Below, in pieces: positions 18,047 to 26,947 of a DNA stretch of 64,000 nucleotides; position 1 is the first letter of the stretch, and the number at the start of each line of letters is the position of its first letter. The position numbers and the translations under genes were made by a program. The DNA is from Streptomyces sp. NBC_00271 (lineage in GTDB: Bacteria; Actinomycetota; Actinomycetes; Streptomycetales; Streptomycetaceae). Location: assembly GCF_036178845.1 (NCBI RefSeq), contig NZ_CP108070.1, forward strand, positions 5,146,001-5,210,000, read 5' to 3'. The notes under the pieces are model-generated. The model did no database searches. It had not been told where the DNA came from and worked only from the letters and a program-made list of their open reading frames with translations.

Positions 18047-18946
18047 GTGCCCACCGACGTCCACCAGCACATCTGGCCGCCCGCCTTCGTCGAGCTGCTG
18101 CGCACCCGCACCGCACCGCCGTACCTCGACGGCTGGACCCTGCACCTGGCGGGCGAGCCGCCGTACGAGGTCGACCCGGCCGACCACGACGTCGCGGCCC
18201 GCACCGCACTCGCCCACGCCGACGGCCTGGACCTGGCCCTGGTCTCCCTCTCCAGCCCGCTCGGCATCGAACACCTGCCGCCCGCCGAGGCCGCCCCGCT
18301 GCTCGCCGCCTTCCACGACGGCGCCCTCGCGCTCCCGGCCCCCTTCGGCGTCTGGGCCTCACCCTGCCTGTCGGAACCGGAAACAGCCCCGGACGCGGTC
18401 GAGCGCGAACTCCGCCGGGGCTGCGCAGGCCTCCAACTCCCCGCCACCGCCCTGCTGGACGCGGCCGGCTGGGACTTCTGCGCACCCCTCCTCGATGTCC
18501 TCACCCGCCACGACAAGCCGCTGTTCGTCCACCCGGGCACGGCCCCGCCCACTCCCGGCACCCCGCCCTGGTGGCCCGCGCTGGTCCCGTACGTCCACCA
18601 GATGCACGCGTCCTGGTTCGCCTTCCGCGCCTTCGGCCGCCCCCGCCACCCCCGCCTGCGCGTCTGTTTCGCCGCCCTCGCCGGACTCGCCCCGCTGCAC
18701 GGCGAACGGTTCGCGGCGCGCGGCGGCGGGCGGGGCGAGGTCGACTTCGACGCCTTCTACGAGACCTCTTCGTACGGGACGCGCGCCGTGGACGCGCTCG
18801 TGCGGGCCGTCGGCATCGACGTGGTCGTCAGCGGCAGCGACCGCCCCTACGCCTCGCCCACCGTCCCCGACCTCGGCGCGGCCGCCGCCGTCCACGCCCT
18901 GCGCACCGTCAACCCCGCCCGCCTCCTGAAGGGAGCCACCCCATGA
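18047..18946 (+). CDS. Amidohydrolase-2-type metal-dependent hydrolase
   Basis: 299 aa, GTG at 18047 without a strong ribosome site. The N-terminal TDVHQHIWP is the HxH metal motif of the amidohydrolase family 2 (ACMSD-like) fold; KPLFVHPGTAPP supplies a further His and VVSGSDRPY the late Asp. The family includes decarboxylases and hydrolases, so the substrate cannot be deduced. Its stop overlaps the cysteine dioxygenase start (ATGA), which suggests a shared role in metabolism of a cysteine-related or other small carboxylate compound under LacI control. Confidence 0.75.
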   Translation: MPTDVHQHIWPPAFVELLRTRTAPPYLDGWTLHLAGEPPYEVDPADHDVAARTALAHADGLDLALVSLSSPLGIEHLPPAEAAPLLAAFHDGALALPAPFGVWASPCLSEPETAPDAVERELRRGCAGLQLPATALLDAAGWDFCAPLLDVLTRHDKPLFVHPGTAPPTPGTPPWWPALVPYVHQMHASWFAFRAFGRPRHPRLRVCFAALAGLAPLHGERFAARGGGRGEVDFDAFYETSSYGTRAVDALVRAVGIDVVVSGSDRPYASPTVPDLGAAAAVHALRTVNPARLLKGATP

Positions 18947-19455
18947 CGTACGAGGCCCTGCCGGACCGCACGCTCGACAAGCGCGAGCTCCAGGCCCTCG
19001 TCGACGACCTCGCCACCCGCCCCGAACTCTGGCGCGAACAGGTCGCGTTCTCCGACGAGGAGCGGCACTACGCGTCTCTGTACCGCGACGAGTACGTCGA
19101 CGTCTGGCTGCTGTGCTGGACCCGGCGCAACGACACCGGCTGGCACGACCACGACATATCCTCCGGCGCGGTCGGCGTCGTGCAGGGCTCGCTGACCGAG
19201 TCCAACCCGCGCATCGGCGGCAGCCATCCGTCCGTCACCGTCGGCGCGGGCGAGTCCTTCTGCTTCGGCCCCGAGCACATCCACCGCCTGACCGGCGCCA
19301 CCGACGACGCGGTGTCGATCCACGCGTACTCGCCGCCGCTGTGGCGCCTGGGCCAGTACGACATCACCGAGGACGGCCTGATGCGCCGGATCTCCGTCTC
19401 GTACGCGGACGAACTGCGCCCCCTGGACCTTCCCGTGGACAGCTCCGCCGCCTGA
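18943..19455 (+). CDS. Cysteine dioxygenase family protein
   Basis: 170 aa cupin, ATG at 18943 overlapping the previous stop. The iron-binding layout of type I cysteine dioxygenase is present: TGWHDHDISSGAVGVVQG (two His) and FCFGPEHIHRLTG (third His), then SIHAYSPPL. It oxidises cysteine (or a related thiol such as 3-mercaptopropionate) to its sulfinic acid in the cytoplasm. Bacterial members have loose substrate preferences, so the exact thiol is uncertain. Second gene of the LacI-controlled pair. Confidence 0.85.
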   Translation: MTYEALPDRTLDKRELQALVDDLATRPELWREQVAFSDEERHYASLYRDEYVDVWLLCWTRRNDTGWHDHDISSGAVGVVQGSLTESNPRIGGSHPSVTVGAGESFCFGPEHIHRLTGATDDAVSIHAYSPPLWRLGQYDITEDGLMRRISVSYADELRPLDLPVDSSAA

Positions 19456-19586
19456 TCAAGGGGCGGTATCGCGGCAGCGATGATCCGACGACGATTCGAC
19501 CAAGGATCATTAAATCGACACTCAGGGTGAGTGCATGTGTGCGTACGGTGAATGAGCGTTACAAGCACAACTCCTGAGGGAGCGTC

Positions 19587-20255
19587 ATGCCCCCGAACCG
19601 CAGGGCCTTTCTGGCGGCGACTACCGCCTCCGTACTGACCACCACCGCGTCGACCCCGGCCGTCGCCGCGCCCCGCTCCCGGCCGGCGACCGCCCGCGCG
19701 GCGCTCGACGAACTTCTCGCGGGCAACCGGCGGTACGCCGCCGGGCAGCCCCGTCATCCCCACGAGGAGCGCGCCCGGCGGCATGTCCTCGCCGCCGGGC
19801 AGCACCCGTTCGCGGTCGTCGTCGGCTGCATCGACTCCCGTGTCCCGCCCGAGCTGGTCTTCGACCAGGGGATCGGGGACCTGCTCTGCATAAGGACCGC
19901 CGGGCAGGTGCTCGACGAGGCGGTCCTCGCATCCGTCCAGTACGGGGTGGAGGAGCTGGGCGTTCCCCTCGTGCTGGTGCTGGGGCACGAGCGCTGCGGG
20001 GCCGTGGCGGCGACGCTCGAACACCTCCGTACCGGGGCACCACCCGTGCCCGGCCATCTCGCCCTTCTGGTGGACGAGATCACGCCCGCGGCGCTCCGTA
20101 CCCGGGCGGTTCCCGGGGACTGGGCCGACCACACCGTGCGGGCACACGCGGCCTGGGTCCGGGACGCGATCCGGGCGGATCCGGCCTTCACCACGGCGCA
20201 TGTGGCCGCCGCCCGCTTCGACCTCGACTCCAGCCTGGTCACTCTCCTCCCCTAG
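19587..20255 (+). CDS. Exported beta-class carbonic anhydrase
   Basis: 222 aa, ATG at 19587 after GAGGGAG. Zinc-site motifs CIDSRVPPE (Cys, Asp, Arg) and GHERCGAV (His, Cys) mark a beta-carbonic anhydrase, which interconverts CO2 and bicarbonate. Unusually, it begins with an export signal: NRRAFLAATTASVL with a twin-arginine pattern and an AVA-A cleavage site near residue 28, so it probably acts outside the membrane through the Tat route. The 131-bp gap before it contains a local AT-rich patch that may hold its promoter. Confidence 0.9.
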   Translation: MPPNRRAFLAATTASVLTTTASTPAVAAPRSRPATARAALDELLAGNRRYAAGQPRHPHEERARRHVLAAGQHPFAVVVGCIDSRVPPELVFDQGIGDLLCIRTAGQVLDEAVLASVQYGVEELGVPLVLVLGHERCGAVAATLEHLRTGAPPVPGHLALLVDEITPAALRTRAVPGDWADHTVRAHAAWVRDAIRADPAFTTAHVAAARFDLDSSLVTLLP

Positions 20256-20353
20256 GGCCTGTCCGGCGGATGTCGGGTCGGGGGTGCAGCCCAGCCCCAA
20301 CAGGGGGGCTATCCCCAGTGCCACGGGGGTCGTCGCTCCGTAACGTGAACAGC

Positions 20354-20791
20354 ATGACCGGTAGGGAAGCGGGCGGCGACGCCGAACTGAAGAAGGAACT
20401 CGACGCCACCCTGCACGCGCGCAGGGAGTTGGGCGAGGAGTACGAGTCCGCGCTCGTCGACTCGTTCCTGGAGAAGGTCGAACAGCGTGTCGACGGCGCG
20501 GTGGACCGCCGGGTACGGCGGCAGCTGGCCGAGCAGCAGATGGTGGTGGCCCGCGGTACGCGCTCCCCGCAGGGGACTACCGACTCGTGGGGGGAGCGCT
20601 TCGGATTCGGGATCGTGTCGCTGGTCCTGGCGGTCCCGCTGTCGGCGATCGGCGGCGGCGCGGCGCATCTGCCCGGCCTGATGGTCGCCTGGGCCGGCAT
20701 CGTGGGCGTCAACGTGGTCCAGGCCGCGCGCGTCACCCCGAACTTCTTCGGCCGCCGCAGGGGCAGGTCGGACTCCGACTGGGAGGACTAG
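20354..20791 (+). CDS. Small membrane protein with N-terminal coiled region
   Basis: 145 aa, ATG at 20354 (an in-frame GTG at 20345 is possible). The first ~65 residues are charged and helical (KKELDATLHARRELGEEYES), and the second half has two membrane segments (FGIVSLVLAVPLSAIGG and LMVAWAGIVGVNVVQA), ending in an Arg/Asp tail. A recurrent Streptomyces protein of unknown function. Followed by a strong terminator at 20830-20862. Confidence 0.7.
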   Translation: MTGREAGGDAELKKELDATLHARRELGEEYESALVDSFLEKVEQRVDGAVDRRVRRQLAEQQMVVARGTRSPQGTTDSWGERFGFGIVSLVLAVPLSAIGGGAAHLPGLMVAWAGIVGVNVVQAARVTPNFFGRRRGRSDSDWED

Positions 20792-20829
20792 GGCCTGGAG
20801 CGTCGGTGGATCGCGGCGTACACACGGGA

Positions 20830-20862
20830 AAGGGCCCGGCACCTGACTGGTGCCGGGCCCTT
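20830..20862 (+). terminator. Rho-independent-type terminator
   Basis: AAGGGCCCGGCAC and GTGCCGGGCCCTT form perfect 13-bp arms around a seven-base loop, 38 bp after the stop at 20791. The T-run is short, as is common in Streptomyces. Confidence 0.85.
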
Positions 20863-21121
20863 CTCACGTGTTGCGCGGAGACCGCCGCACCCCCGTTACC
20901 GGGGGGCGGGACGACGGCGGTCCCCGCGAGGGACGCGGGCCGGGTCAGGGCCGGGCTTGCGCGTCCGTGGCGTCCATGGAGGTCCGGGAGCCGCTCCGGA
21001 GGTCCTTGGCGCCGTTTTGGCGTCGGCCGGGGCGGGGAGCCGCTCCCGCCCTGCCGACACCCACTAATGTGCCGGACCCGTGTTAAGCGGGTGCTGCGCG
21101 GACGTGACGCGCTCGTACCAC

Positions 21122-21204
21122 TTCCGCGAAGTTCCCTGCCGAAAGACAGGAAGATCCCGCTCAGGAGGGGAACTTCAGGAAATATCCTCCTGCCACCTGC
21201 GGAA
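21122..21204. ncRNA. Possible structured RNA (three-way junction) downstream of cbs
   Basis: Nested pairings can be drawn by eye: TTCCGC (21122-21127) with GCGGAA (21199-21204); GAAGTTCCC (21128-21136) with GGGAACTTC (21168-21176); and AGGA-AATA-TCCT (21177-21188). A competing inner hairpin CCTG-CCGAAAGA-CAGG lies at 21135-21150. The strand is not known. The rest of the 459-bp gap 20792-21250 holds the terminator above and no gene. Confidence 0.35.
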
Positions 21205-21250
21205 ATCGCCCCGACCGGCGCCTTCTTGCCCGCGGGCGGCCCGTCGGCGC

Positions 21251-22645
21251 CTACTGCTTGGCGCCGCCCTTGGCGAGGAAGGACAGCAGGTCCTGGCGGC
21301 TGACGACACCGGTGGGCTTGCCCTCGACGAGCACGATCGCCGCGTCGGCGCTGCCGAGCACGGACATCAGGTCGCCGACCGGTTCGCCGGAGCCGACCTG
21401 CGGCAGCGGCGCCGACATGTGCTTCTCCAGCGGGTCCTGCAACGAGGCCCGCTGGGTGAACAGGGCGTCGAGCAGCTCCCGTTCGACGACGGACCCGACG
21501 ACCTCGGCGGCCATCACGTCCGGGTGCCCCGCGCCCGGCTTGACGATCGGCATCTGCGAGACGCCGTACTCGCGCAGCACCTCGATGGCCTCGCCGACCG
21601 TCTCGTCCGGGTGCATGTGGACGAGGGAGGGGATGGCGCCGGACACCTTGTCGTTGAGCACGTCCGCGACGCGCGCGCTCGGGCCGGAGTCCTCCAGGAA
21701 CCCGTAGTCGGCCATCCACTCGTCGTTGAAGATCTTGCTGAGGTAACCGCGCCCGCTGTCGGGGAGGAGCACGACCACGACGTCGTCGGGTCCGAGCCGC
21801 TCGGCCACCCGCAGCGCGGCGACCACGGCCATCCCGCAGGAGCCGCCGACGAGCAGCCCCTCCTCCTTCGCGAGCCGCCGCGTCATCTGGAAGGAGTCCT
21901 TGTCGGACACGGCCACGATCTCGTCCGCGACCGTACGGTCGTACGCTGTCGGCCAGAAGTCCTCACCGACGCCCTCGACGAGATACGGCCGCCCGGACCC
22001 GCCCGAGTACACGGACCCCTCCGGGTCGGCGCCGACGACCTTGACCTTGCCGTCGCTCGCGTCCTTCAGATAGCGCCCGGTCCCGGAGATCGTGCCGCCG
22101 GTGCCGACGCCCGCCACGAAATGGGTGATCCTCCCCTCCGTCTGCTCCCACAGCTCGGGGCCGGTGGAGTGATAGTGCGAGAGGGGGTTGTTCGGGTTGG
22201 AGTACTGGTCGGGCTTCCAGGCGCCGGGCGTCTCACGGACCAGCCGGTCGGAGACGTTGTAGTACGAGTCCGGGTGCTCCGGGTCGACGGCCGTGGGGCA
22301 GACGACGACCTCGGCGCCGTACGCGCGCAGCACGTTGATCTTGTCAGTGCTCACCTTGTCGGGGCAGACGAAGATGCACTTGTAGCCCTTCTGCTGGGCC
22401 ACGATGGCCAGCCCGACCCCGGTGTTTCCGCTGGTGGGCTCGACGATCGTGCCGCCGGGCTTGAGGGCGCCGCTCTCCTCCGCGGCCTCGATCATGCGCA
22501 GGGCGATGCGGTCCTTCACGGACCCGCCGGGGTTGAAGTACTCAACCTTCGCCAGGACGGTCGCCTGGATGCCTGCGGTCACGTTGTTGAGCCTCACCAG
22601 CGGGGTGTTGCCGACGAGACTGATCATCGAGTCGTGGAATTGCAC
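21251..22645 (-). CDS. cbs: Cystathionine beta-synthase
   Basis: 464 aa fold-type II PLP enzyme. Condenses serine and homocysteine to cystathionine, first step of reverse transsulfuration. The PLP lysine is in NPGGSVKDRIA (about residue 44), followed by EPTSGNTG (substrate loop) and VGTGGTISG (phosphate loop). The C-terminal ~130 residues are a pair of CBS domains (SLVHMHPDETVGEAIEVL and the second ending TGVVSRQDLLSFL), as in actinobacterial and eukaryotic CBS; there is no N-terminal haem region. ATG at 22645 after a GGAG-type site. Confidence 0.93.
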   Translation of the reverse strand: MQFHDSMISLVGNTPLVRLNNVTAGIQATVLAKVEYFNPGGSVKDRIALRMIEAAEESGALKPGGTIVEPTSGNTGVGLAIVAQQKGYKCIFVCPDKVSTDKINVLRAYGAEVVVCPTAVDPEHPDSYYNVSDRLVRETPGAWKPDQYSNPNNPLSHYHSTGPELWEQTEGRITHFVAGVGTGGTISGTGRYLKDASDGKVKVVGADPEGSVYSGGSGRPYLVEGVGEDFWPTAYDRTVADEIVAVSDKDSFQMTRRLAKEEGLLVGGSCGMAVVAALRVAERLGPDDVVVVLLPDSGRGYLSKIFNDEWMADYGFLEDSGPSARVADVLNDKVSGAIPSLVHMHPDETVGEAIEVLREYGVSQMPIVKPGAGHPDVMAAEVVGSVVERELLDALFTQRASLQDPLEKHMSAPLPQVGSGEPVGDLMSVLGSADAAIVLVEGKPTGVVSRQDLLSFLAKGGAKQ

Positions 22646-22788
22646 CGTTGTCTCCGGAGCTGCGTTTTAACAGGAATGGTCCCGTCAGCCTAAGGCCCTG
22701 GGTGACGGTTCACTCGCCGTTGAGATTGGCCGACCTGCTCCACGGGGCAAGCAGTGTTTGTACGGCTACAAGGAGGTGGCGGCGACGT

Positions 22789-23814
22789 ATGTCGAGCTTG
22801 TCGAGGGCGAGGGTGGCACGGCGGATCGCGGCGGGCGCCGCGTACGGCGGCGGCGGGATCGGGTTAGTGGGTGCCGCGGCGGTCGGAGTGGTACTGGCCG
22901 AGGTGCAGCTGGCGAAGCGCCATGTGGGCAACGGGCACGCGCACGCGCCCCGCGCCGACGGTCTCTACGGGTACGCGTACGCCGTGCAGGACGGGCCGCC
23001 GCTGCGGCTGACGATGCTGGGTGACTCGACGGCGGCCGGGCAGGGCGTGCACCGGGCCCGCCAGACGCCCGGCGCGCTGCTGGCGTCCGGGCTCGCGGCG
23101 GTCGCCGAGCGCCCCGTGGAGATGTGCAATGTCGCACTGCCCGGCGCCCAGTCCGACGACCTCGACCGGCAGGTCGCGGTCGCCCTCGCGGACACCTCGC
23201 GGGTGCCGGACGTCTGCGTGATCATGATCGGCGCCAACGATGTCACCCATCGGATGCCGCCGACGCGGTCGGTCCGCCATCTGTCGGCCGCGGTGCGACG
23301 GCTGCGTACGGCGGGGGCCGAGGTGGTCGTCGGGACCTGCCCCGACCTGGGCACGGTGGAGCAGGTCCAGCAGCCGCTGCGCTGGCTGGCCCGCCGCGCC
23401 TCGCGCCAGCTCGCCGCCGCGCAGACCATCGGCACGGTCGAGCAGGGCGGCCGTACGGTCTCGCTGGGCGATCTGCTGGGGCCCGAGTTCGAGGCGAATC
23501 CGCGCGAGCTGTTCGGCCCCGACAACTACCACCCCTCGGCGGAGGGGTACGCGACGGCGGCGATGGCCGTCCTTCCCACCGTCTGTGCGGCGCTGGGCCT
23601 CTGGCCGGCCGAGGAGGAACGCCCGGACGTCTCCCGTCGCGAGGGCTTCCTGCCGGTCGCGCGGGCCGCGGCGGAGGCGGCGTCCGAGCCGGGCACGGAG
23701 GTCACGGCCGCCATGCCCACGGGGCCGCGGGGCCCGTGGGCCCTCCTCAAGCGCCGTCGGCGCCGGCGTGTCCCCGCCACGGACCCGGCTCCCGCGCCGA
23801 CGCCGTCCGCGTGA
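22789..23814 (+). CDS. SGNH/GDSL hydrolase with a TTA codon
   Basis: 341 aa, ATG at 22789 preceded by AAGGAGGTGG. An N-terminal hydrophobic segment (GIGLVGAAAVGVVLAEV) anchors or exports it. SGNH blocks: LTMLGDSTAAGQG (nucleophile Ser), NVALPGAQSDDL (Gly), IMIGANDVTH (Asn) and FGPDNYHPSAEGY (catalytic Asp-His). Likely an esterase or lipase at the cell surface. The C-terminal ~70 residues are a low-complexity basic tail. Codon 26 (22864-22866) is TTA, so its translation should depend on the bldA tRNA encoded in this same window. Divergent from cbs. Confidence 0.87.
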   Translation: MSSLSRARVARRIAAGAAYGGGGIGLVGAAAVGVVLAEVQLAKRHVGNGHAHAPRADGLYGYAYAVQDGPPLRLTMLGDSTAAGQGVHRARQTPGALLASGLAAVAERPVEMCNVALPGAQSDDLDRQVAVALADTSRVPDVCVIMIGANDVTHRMPPTRSVRHLSAAVRRLRTAGAEVVVGTCPDLGTVEQVQQPLRWLARRASRQLAAAQTIGTVEQGGRTVSLGDLLGPEFEANPRELFGPDNYHPSAEGYATAAMAVLPTVCAALGLWPAEEERPDVSRREGFLPVARAAAEAASEPGTEVTAAMPTGPRGPWALLKRRRRRRVPATDPAPAPTPSA

Positions 23815-23864
23815 GGCGGCGGGCGCCGGGGGGTGAGGGGGGTGTCCTGCCGCTGCGGGCGCGT

Positions 23865-23896
23865 GGGGGCTGGTCGCGCAGTTCCCCGCGCCCCCC
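23865..23896 (+). repeat. Dispersed palindromic element, copy 3
   Basis: Same core as at 16506, 50 bp after the hydrolase stop. The 351-bp gap 23815-24165 holds copies 3 and 4, the associated GGGCTGCGCCC motif, and the thiolase upstream region. Confidence 0.85.
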
Positions 23897-23953
23897 AGGG
23901 CGGGCTGCGCCCGGATCTTGCGTCCGCCCGACGCTCTTCGGCTACCGGCCGGT

Positions 23954-23984
23954 GGGAGCTGGTCGCGCAGTTCCCCGTGCCCCT
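23954..23984 (+). repeat. Dispersed palindromic element, copy 4
   Basis: Slightly diverged copy (GGGAGCTGGTCGCGCAGTTC followed by CCCGTGCCCC), followed by GGGGCTGCGCCCCGG. Same orientation as copy 3. Confidence 0.8.
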
Positions 23985-24165
23985 CAGGGCGGGGCTGCGC
24001 CCCGGAATCCCGTGCCTCTGGATGGCTCCAGCAACCGAGGTGAGGAAAGCAAGCGCTTAGAAATGCGGTCCTAGTCACACCGTCGGAGCGGTGACCCGGG
24101 CGGTACGGGCGGGTAACTTCCCAAGCAGCCCTGCCTGTCCACCCCATAGCGCCCATGGAGCCGTG

Positions 24166-25386
24166 ATGCCCGAAGCCGTGATCGTCTCGACCGCCCGTTC
24201 CCCCATCGGCCGCGCTTTCAAGGGCTCCCTCAAGGACCTCCGCCCGGACGACCTCACCGCCACGATCATTCAGGCCGCCCTCGCCAAGGTCCCCGAGCTG
24301 GACCCCAAGGACATCGACGACCTGATGCTCGGCTGCGGCCTCCCCGGCGGCGAGCAGGGCAACAACCTCGGCCGCATCGTCGCCGTGCAGATGGGCATGG
24401 ACCACCTCCCGGGCTGCACCATCACCCGTTACTGTTCCTCGTCCCTCCAGACGAGCCGCATGGCCCTGCACGCCATCAAGGCCGGCGAGGGCGACGTCTT
24501 CATCTCGGCCGGCGTCGAGCTGGTCTCCCGCTTCACCAAGGGCAACTCCGACTCCCTCCCCGACACGCGCAACCCCTTCTTCGCGGAGGCCGAGGCCCGC
24601 ACCGAGGCCGTGGCCCAGTCCGAGGGCTCGACCTGGCACGACCCGCGCGAGGACGGCCTCGTCCCGGACGCCTACATCGCGATGGGCCAGACCGCCGAGA
24701 ACCTCGCCCGCATCAAGGGCGTCACCCGCCAGGACATGGACGAGTTCGGCGTCCGCTCCCAGAACCTCGCCGAGGAAGCCATCAAGAACGGCTTCTGGGA
24801 GCGCGAGATCACCCCGGTCACCACCCCCGACGGCACGGTCGTCAGCAAGGACGACGGCCCGCGCGCGGGCGTGACGCTGGAGGGCGTCCAGGGCCTCAAG
24901 CCCGTCTTCCGCCCCGACGGCATGGTCACGGCCGGCAACTGCTGCCCCCTCAACGACGGCGCCGCCGCCCTCGTGATCATGTCCGACACCAAGGCCCGCG
25001 AGCTCGGCCTCACCCCGCTCGCCCGCATCGTGTCGACCGGCGTCACCGGCCTCTCGCCCGAGATCATGGGCCTCGGCCCGGTGGAGGCCAGCAAGCAGGC
25101 CCTCCAGCGCGCCGGCCTGACCGTCGACGACATCGACCTCTTCGAGATCAACGAGGCCTTCGCCGCCCAGGTGATCCCCTCCTACCGCGACCTGAACATC
25201 CCGCTGGAGAAGCTGAACGTGAACGGCGGCGCCATCGCCGTCGGCCACCCCTTCGGCATGACCGGCGCCCGCATCACCGGCACGCTGATCAACTCCCTCC
25301 AGTTCCACGACAAGCAGTTCGGCCTGGAGACGATGTGTGTGGGCGGCGGCCAGGGCATGGCGATGGTCATCGAGCGCCTCAGCTAG
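24166..25386 (+). CDS. Acetyl-CoA acetyltransferase (thiolase)
   Basis: 406 aa, ATG at 24166 with GGAG five bases upstream; an in-frame ATG at 24091 is too early. Thiolase active-site cysteine is Cys90 in [11 protein letters not shown], with [21 protein letters not shown] (His) and CVGGGQGMA (second Cys) at the C-terminus. Condenses or cleaves acyl-CoA, giving acetoacetyl-CoA or serving beta-oxidation; the single gene without a partner dehydrogenase does not tell which. Followed by a strong hairpin terminator. Confidence 0.93.
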   Translation: MPEAVIVSTARSPIGRAFKGSLKDLRPDDLTATIIQAALAKVPELDPKDIDDLMLGCGLPGGEQGNNLGRIVAVQMGMDHLPGCTITRYCSSSLQTSRMALHAIKAGEGDVFISAGVELVSRFTKGNSDSLPDTRNPFFAEAEARTEAVAQSEGSTWHDPREDGLVPDAYIAMGQTAENLARIKGVTRQDMDEFGVRSQNLAEEAIKNGFWEREITPVTTPDGTVVSKDDGPRAGVTLEGVQGLKPVFRPDGMVTAGNCCPLNDGAAALVIMSDTKARELGLTPLARIVSTGVTGLSPEIMGLGPVEASKQALQRAGLTVDDIDLFEINEAFAAQVIPSYRDLNIPLEKLNVNGGAIAVGHPFGMTGARITGTLINSLQFHDKQFGLETMCVGGGQGMAMVIERLS

Positions 25387-25424
25387 TTCCGCACGGGTGA
25401 CCAACGCTGAGCCCAGCGTGACCG

Positions 25425-25467
25425 AATCGGCCCAGAGCCCAGTAACCACCGGGACTCTGGGCCGATT
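25425..25467 (+). terminator. Terminator after thiolase gene
   Basis: AATCGGCCCAGAG (25425-25437) pairs with CTCTGGGCCGATT (25455-25467) around a 17-base loop, ending in TTTG. 38 bp after the stop. Confidence 0.85.
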
Positions 25468-25662
25468 TGTGATCCAATCCCCCCCAAGATGTGACCTATC
25501 TCCCCTTCGAGAGCGATTTACGCAGGTCAGAGCCACTGCGCGACTAAACCCCGGGGCCAAAGTCCTGTCCCATTCGTGACGTTACGCACTGACAACGGGA
25601 TGGTCCGCCCTTCAAGCTGATGTAGGAAGTCGGGGGGTCGACTTTGAACCGGGAGTACGTCA

Positions 25663-26457
25663 GTGAGCGCCATGCCAATTGCTCTGCTGCTCACCACCGC
25701 CGCGACCGCGGCCGTGGGCGTCGCCGTTCTGCGCACCCTGCAGGGTCTGCGCCGGCAGATCGCGGCCCTGCACAACGAGCTGGCCGAGAGCCGCGCCACG
25801 GCCCTCACGCACGGCCTCGTACCTGCGGCGCGCTCGGCCGCGGACACGGACGAGATACGCGCTGCCGTCGCCGAGGCGCTCGCCGAGGAGCGGGAGCGGG
25901 AGCTCGCCGAGGCACGGGCGTTCTGGGCCGCCCAGGAGGCGCGTGACGCCTCGGACGCGCCCTCGCTACTCGGTCTGCCCGACAGCGAACTGTTCATGCC
26001 CCGCGAGGCGGACTTCTTGAGCCTGGAACCCCTGGAGCCGGTCACCGAGGCGGGCCTCGACGCCGACGAGTACGCGGGTGACTCGCCCGAACTGGCCGCG
26101 GCCCGCCGCCGTCACCCCTCGCACCCGGACTTCGTCCCGGTCCAGTCACCCGTCGTGAACGACCACGAGCGCACGGTGTCCTGCCTGGAGGAGCTCGCCG
26201 AGTCCCGCACGGAGCTGGCGGACGTCCGCCCCGGCCCGCTCGGCACCCTCGACGTCTACGTCTTCGCCGACGGTACGACCCTGTGCATGACCCCCGGCCA
26301 CCGCGAAACCGCGGAACGGCTGGCCGCGGCCCTGCGCGCCGGCGAATCCGCGGTCCTCCTCGGCGGCTCCGGCGTCTCCGGCGCCTACGCCCTGACCTTC
26401 GCCTGCGGCGAGGAGAGCATCTACATCCTGGCGGACAGGGTCATAGCGTCCCTGTAG
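25663..26457 (+). CDS. Membrane-anchored coiled-coil protein, function unknown
   Basis: 264 aa, GTG at 25663 with GGGAG seven bases ahead; ATG at 25672 is an alternative. Residues 4-25 form one hydrophobic segment, followed by a coiled coil (LRRQIAALHNELAESRATAL and AEALAEERERELAEARAF). The C-terminal ~70 residues are a compact globular region (VYVFADGTTLCMTPGHRETA, VLLGGSGVSGAYALTF). No family recognised. The stop codon overlaps the first base of an 8-bp tandem repeat. Confidence 0.7.
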   Translation: MSAMPIALLLTTAATAAVGVAVLRTLQGLRRQIAALHNELAESRATALTHGLVPAARSAADTDEIRAAVAEALAEERERELAEARAFWAAQEARDASDAPSLLGLPDSELFMPREADFLSLEPLEPVTEAGLDADEYAGDSPELAAARRRHPSHPDFVPVQSPVVNDHERTVSCLEELAESRTELADVRPGPLGTLDVYVFADGTTLCMTPGHRETAERLAAALRAGESAVLLGGSGVSGAYALTFACGEESIYILADRVIASL

Positions 26458-26503
26458 GTCCCTAGGTCCCTAGGTCCCTAGGTCCCTAGGTCCCTAGGTC
26501 CCT
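26457..26503. repeat. 8-bp tandem repeat GGTCCCTA
   Basis: Five perfect copies (26457-26496) and a partial sixth, then a further GGTCCCT after GTA. The array begins at the last base of the preceding TAG stop codon, so unit changes would not alter the protein. Confidence 0.95.
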
Positions 26504-26532
26504 GTAGGTCCCTGCGGGGCCCTGTACCGGCT

Positions 26533-26844
26533 TCACACCCCGGCTCTCTTCTGCGCCTCCTCCACCAACATCAACGCCTCCGCGAGCTCCCCCTCGTCCC
26601 TCAGGACGACCGCCAAATCGTGCGCCGCGACGGTGATTTGATCGGCGACGGCGAACATCCCCGCGTCCGGCATCTCCAAGGGCTCAGCCGCGGGGTCCTC
26701 CACACGCTGCGCCCACCGTGCCAACTCCCTGGCCAGCCCCAGCGCCTCCGCGGCGGCCCCCCGTTGCAGCCGGCTCTGCGGTGCGGCCCGCAACCGGTCG
26801 GCGAAGTGGTCCACGGCTCGGGTCAGCGGCGTCGTATCAAGCAC
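26533..26844 (-). CDS. Small helical protein, function unknown
   Basis: 103 aa, GTG at 26844 without a clear ribosome site. Composition is predicted all-helical (LTRAVDHFADRLRAA, AVADQITVAAHDLAVVL, EGELAEALMLVEEAQKR) and TPR-like in feel. Coding is supported mainly by codon bias and the convergent fit with the preceding gene. No family recognised. Confidence 0.55.
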   Translation of the reverse strand: MLDTTPLTRAVDHFADRLRAAPQSRLQRGAAAEALGLARELARWAQRVEDPAAEPLEMPDAGMFAVADQITVAAHDLAVVLRDEGELAEALMLVEEAQKRAGV

Positions 26845-26947
26845 GCCGCGAGACTACGCGCCGCGACGGGACTGTTGCCAACAACCGAACCCTCAGGCAC
26901 CGTGGCGTGAAGGACCGGCTTACACCCCATTGCGTCCGGAGGCGCCG

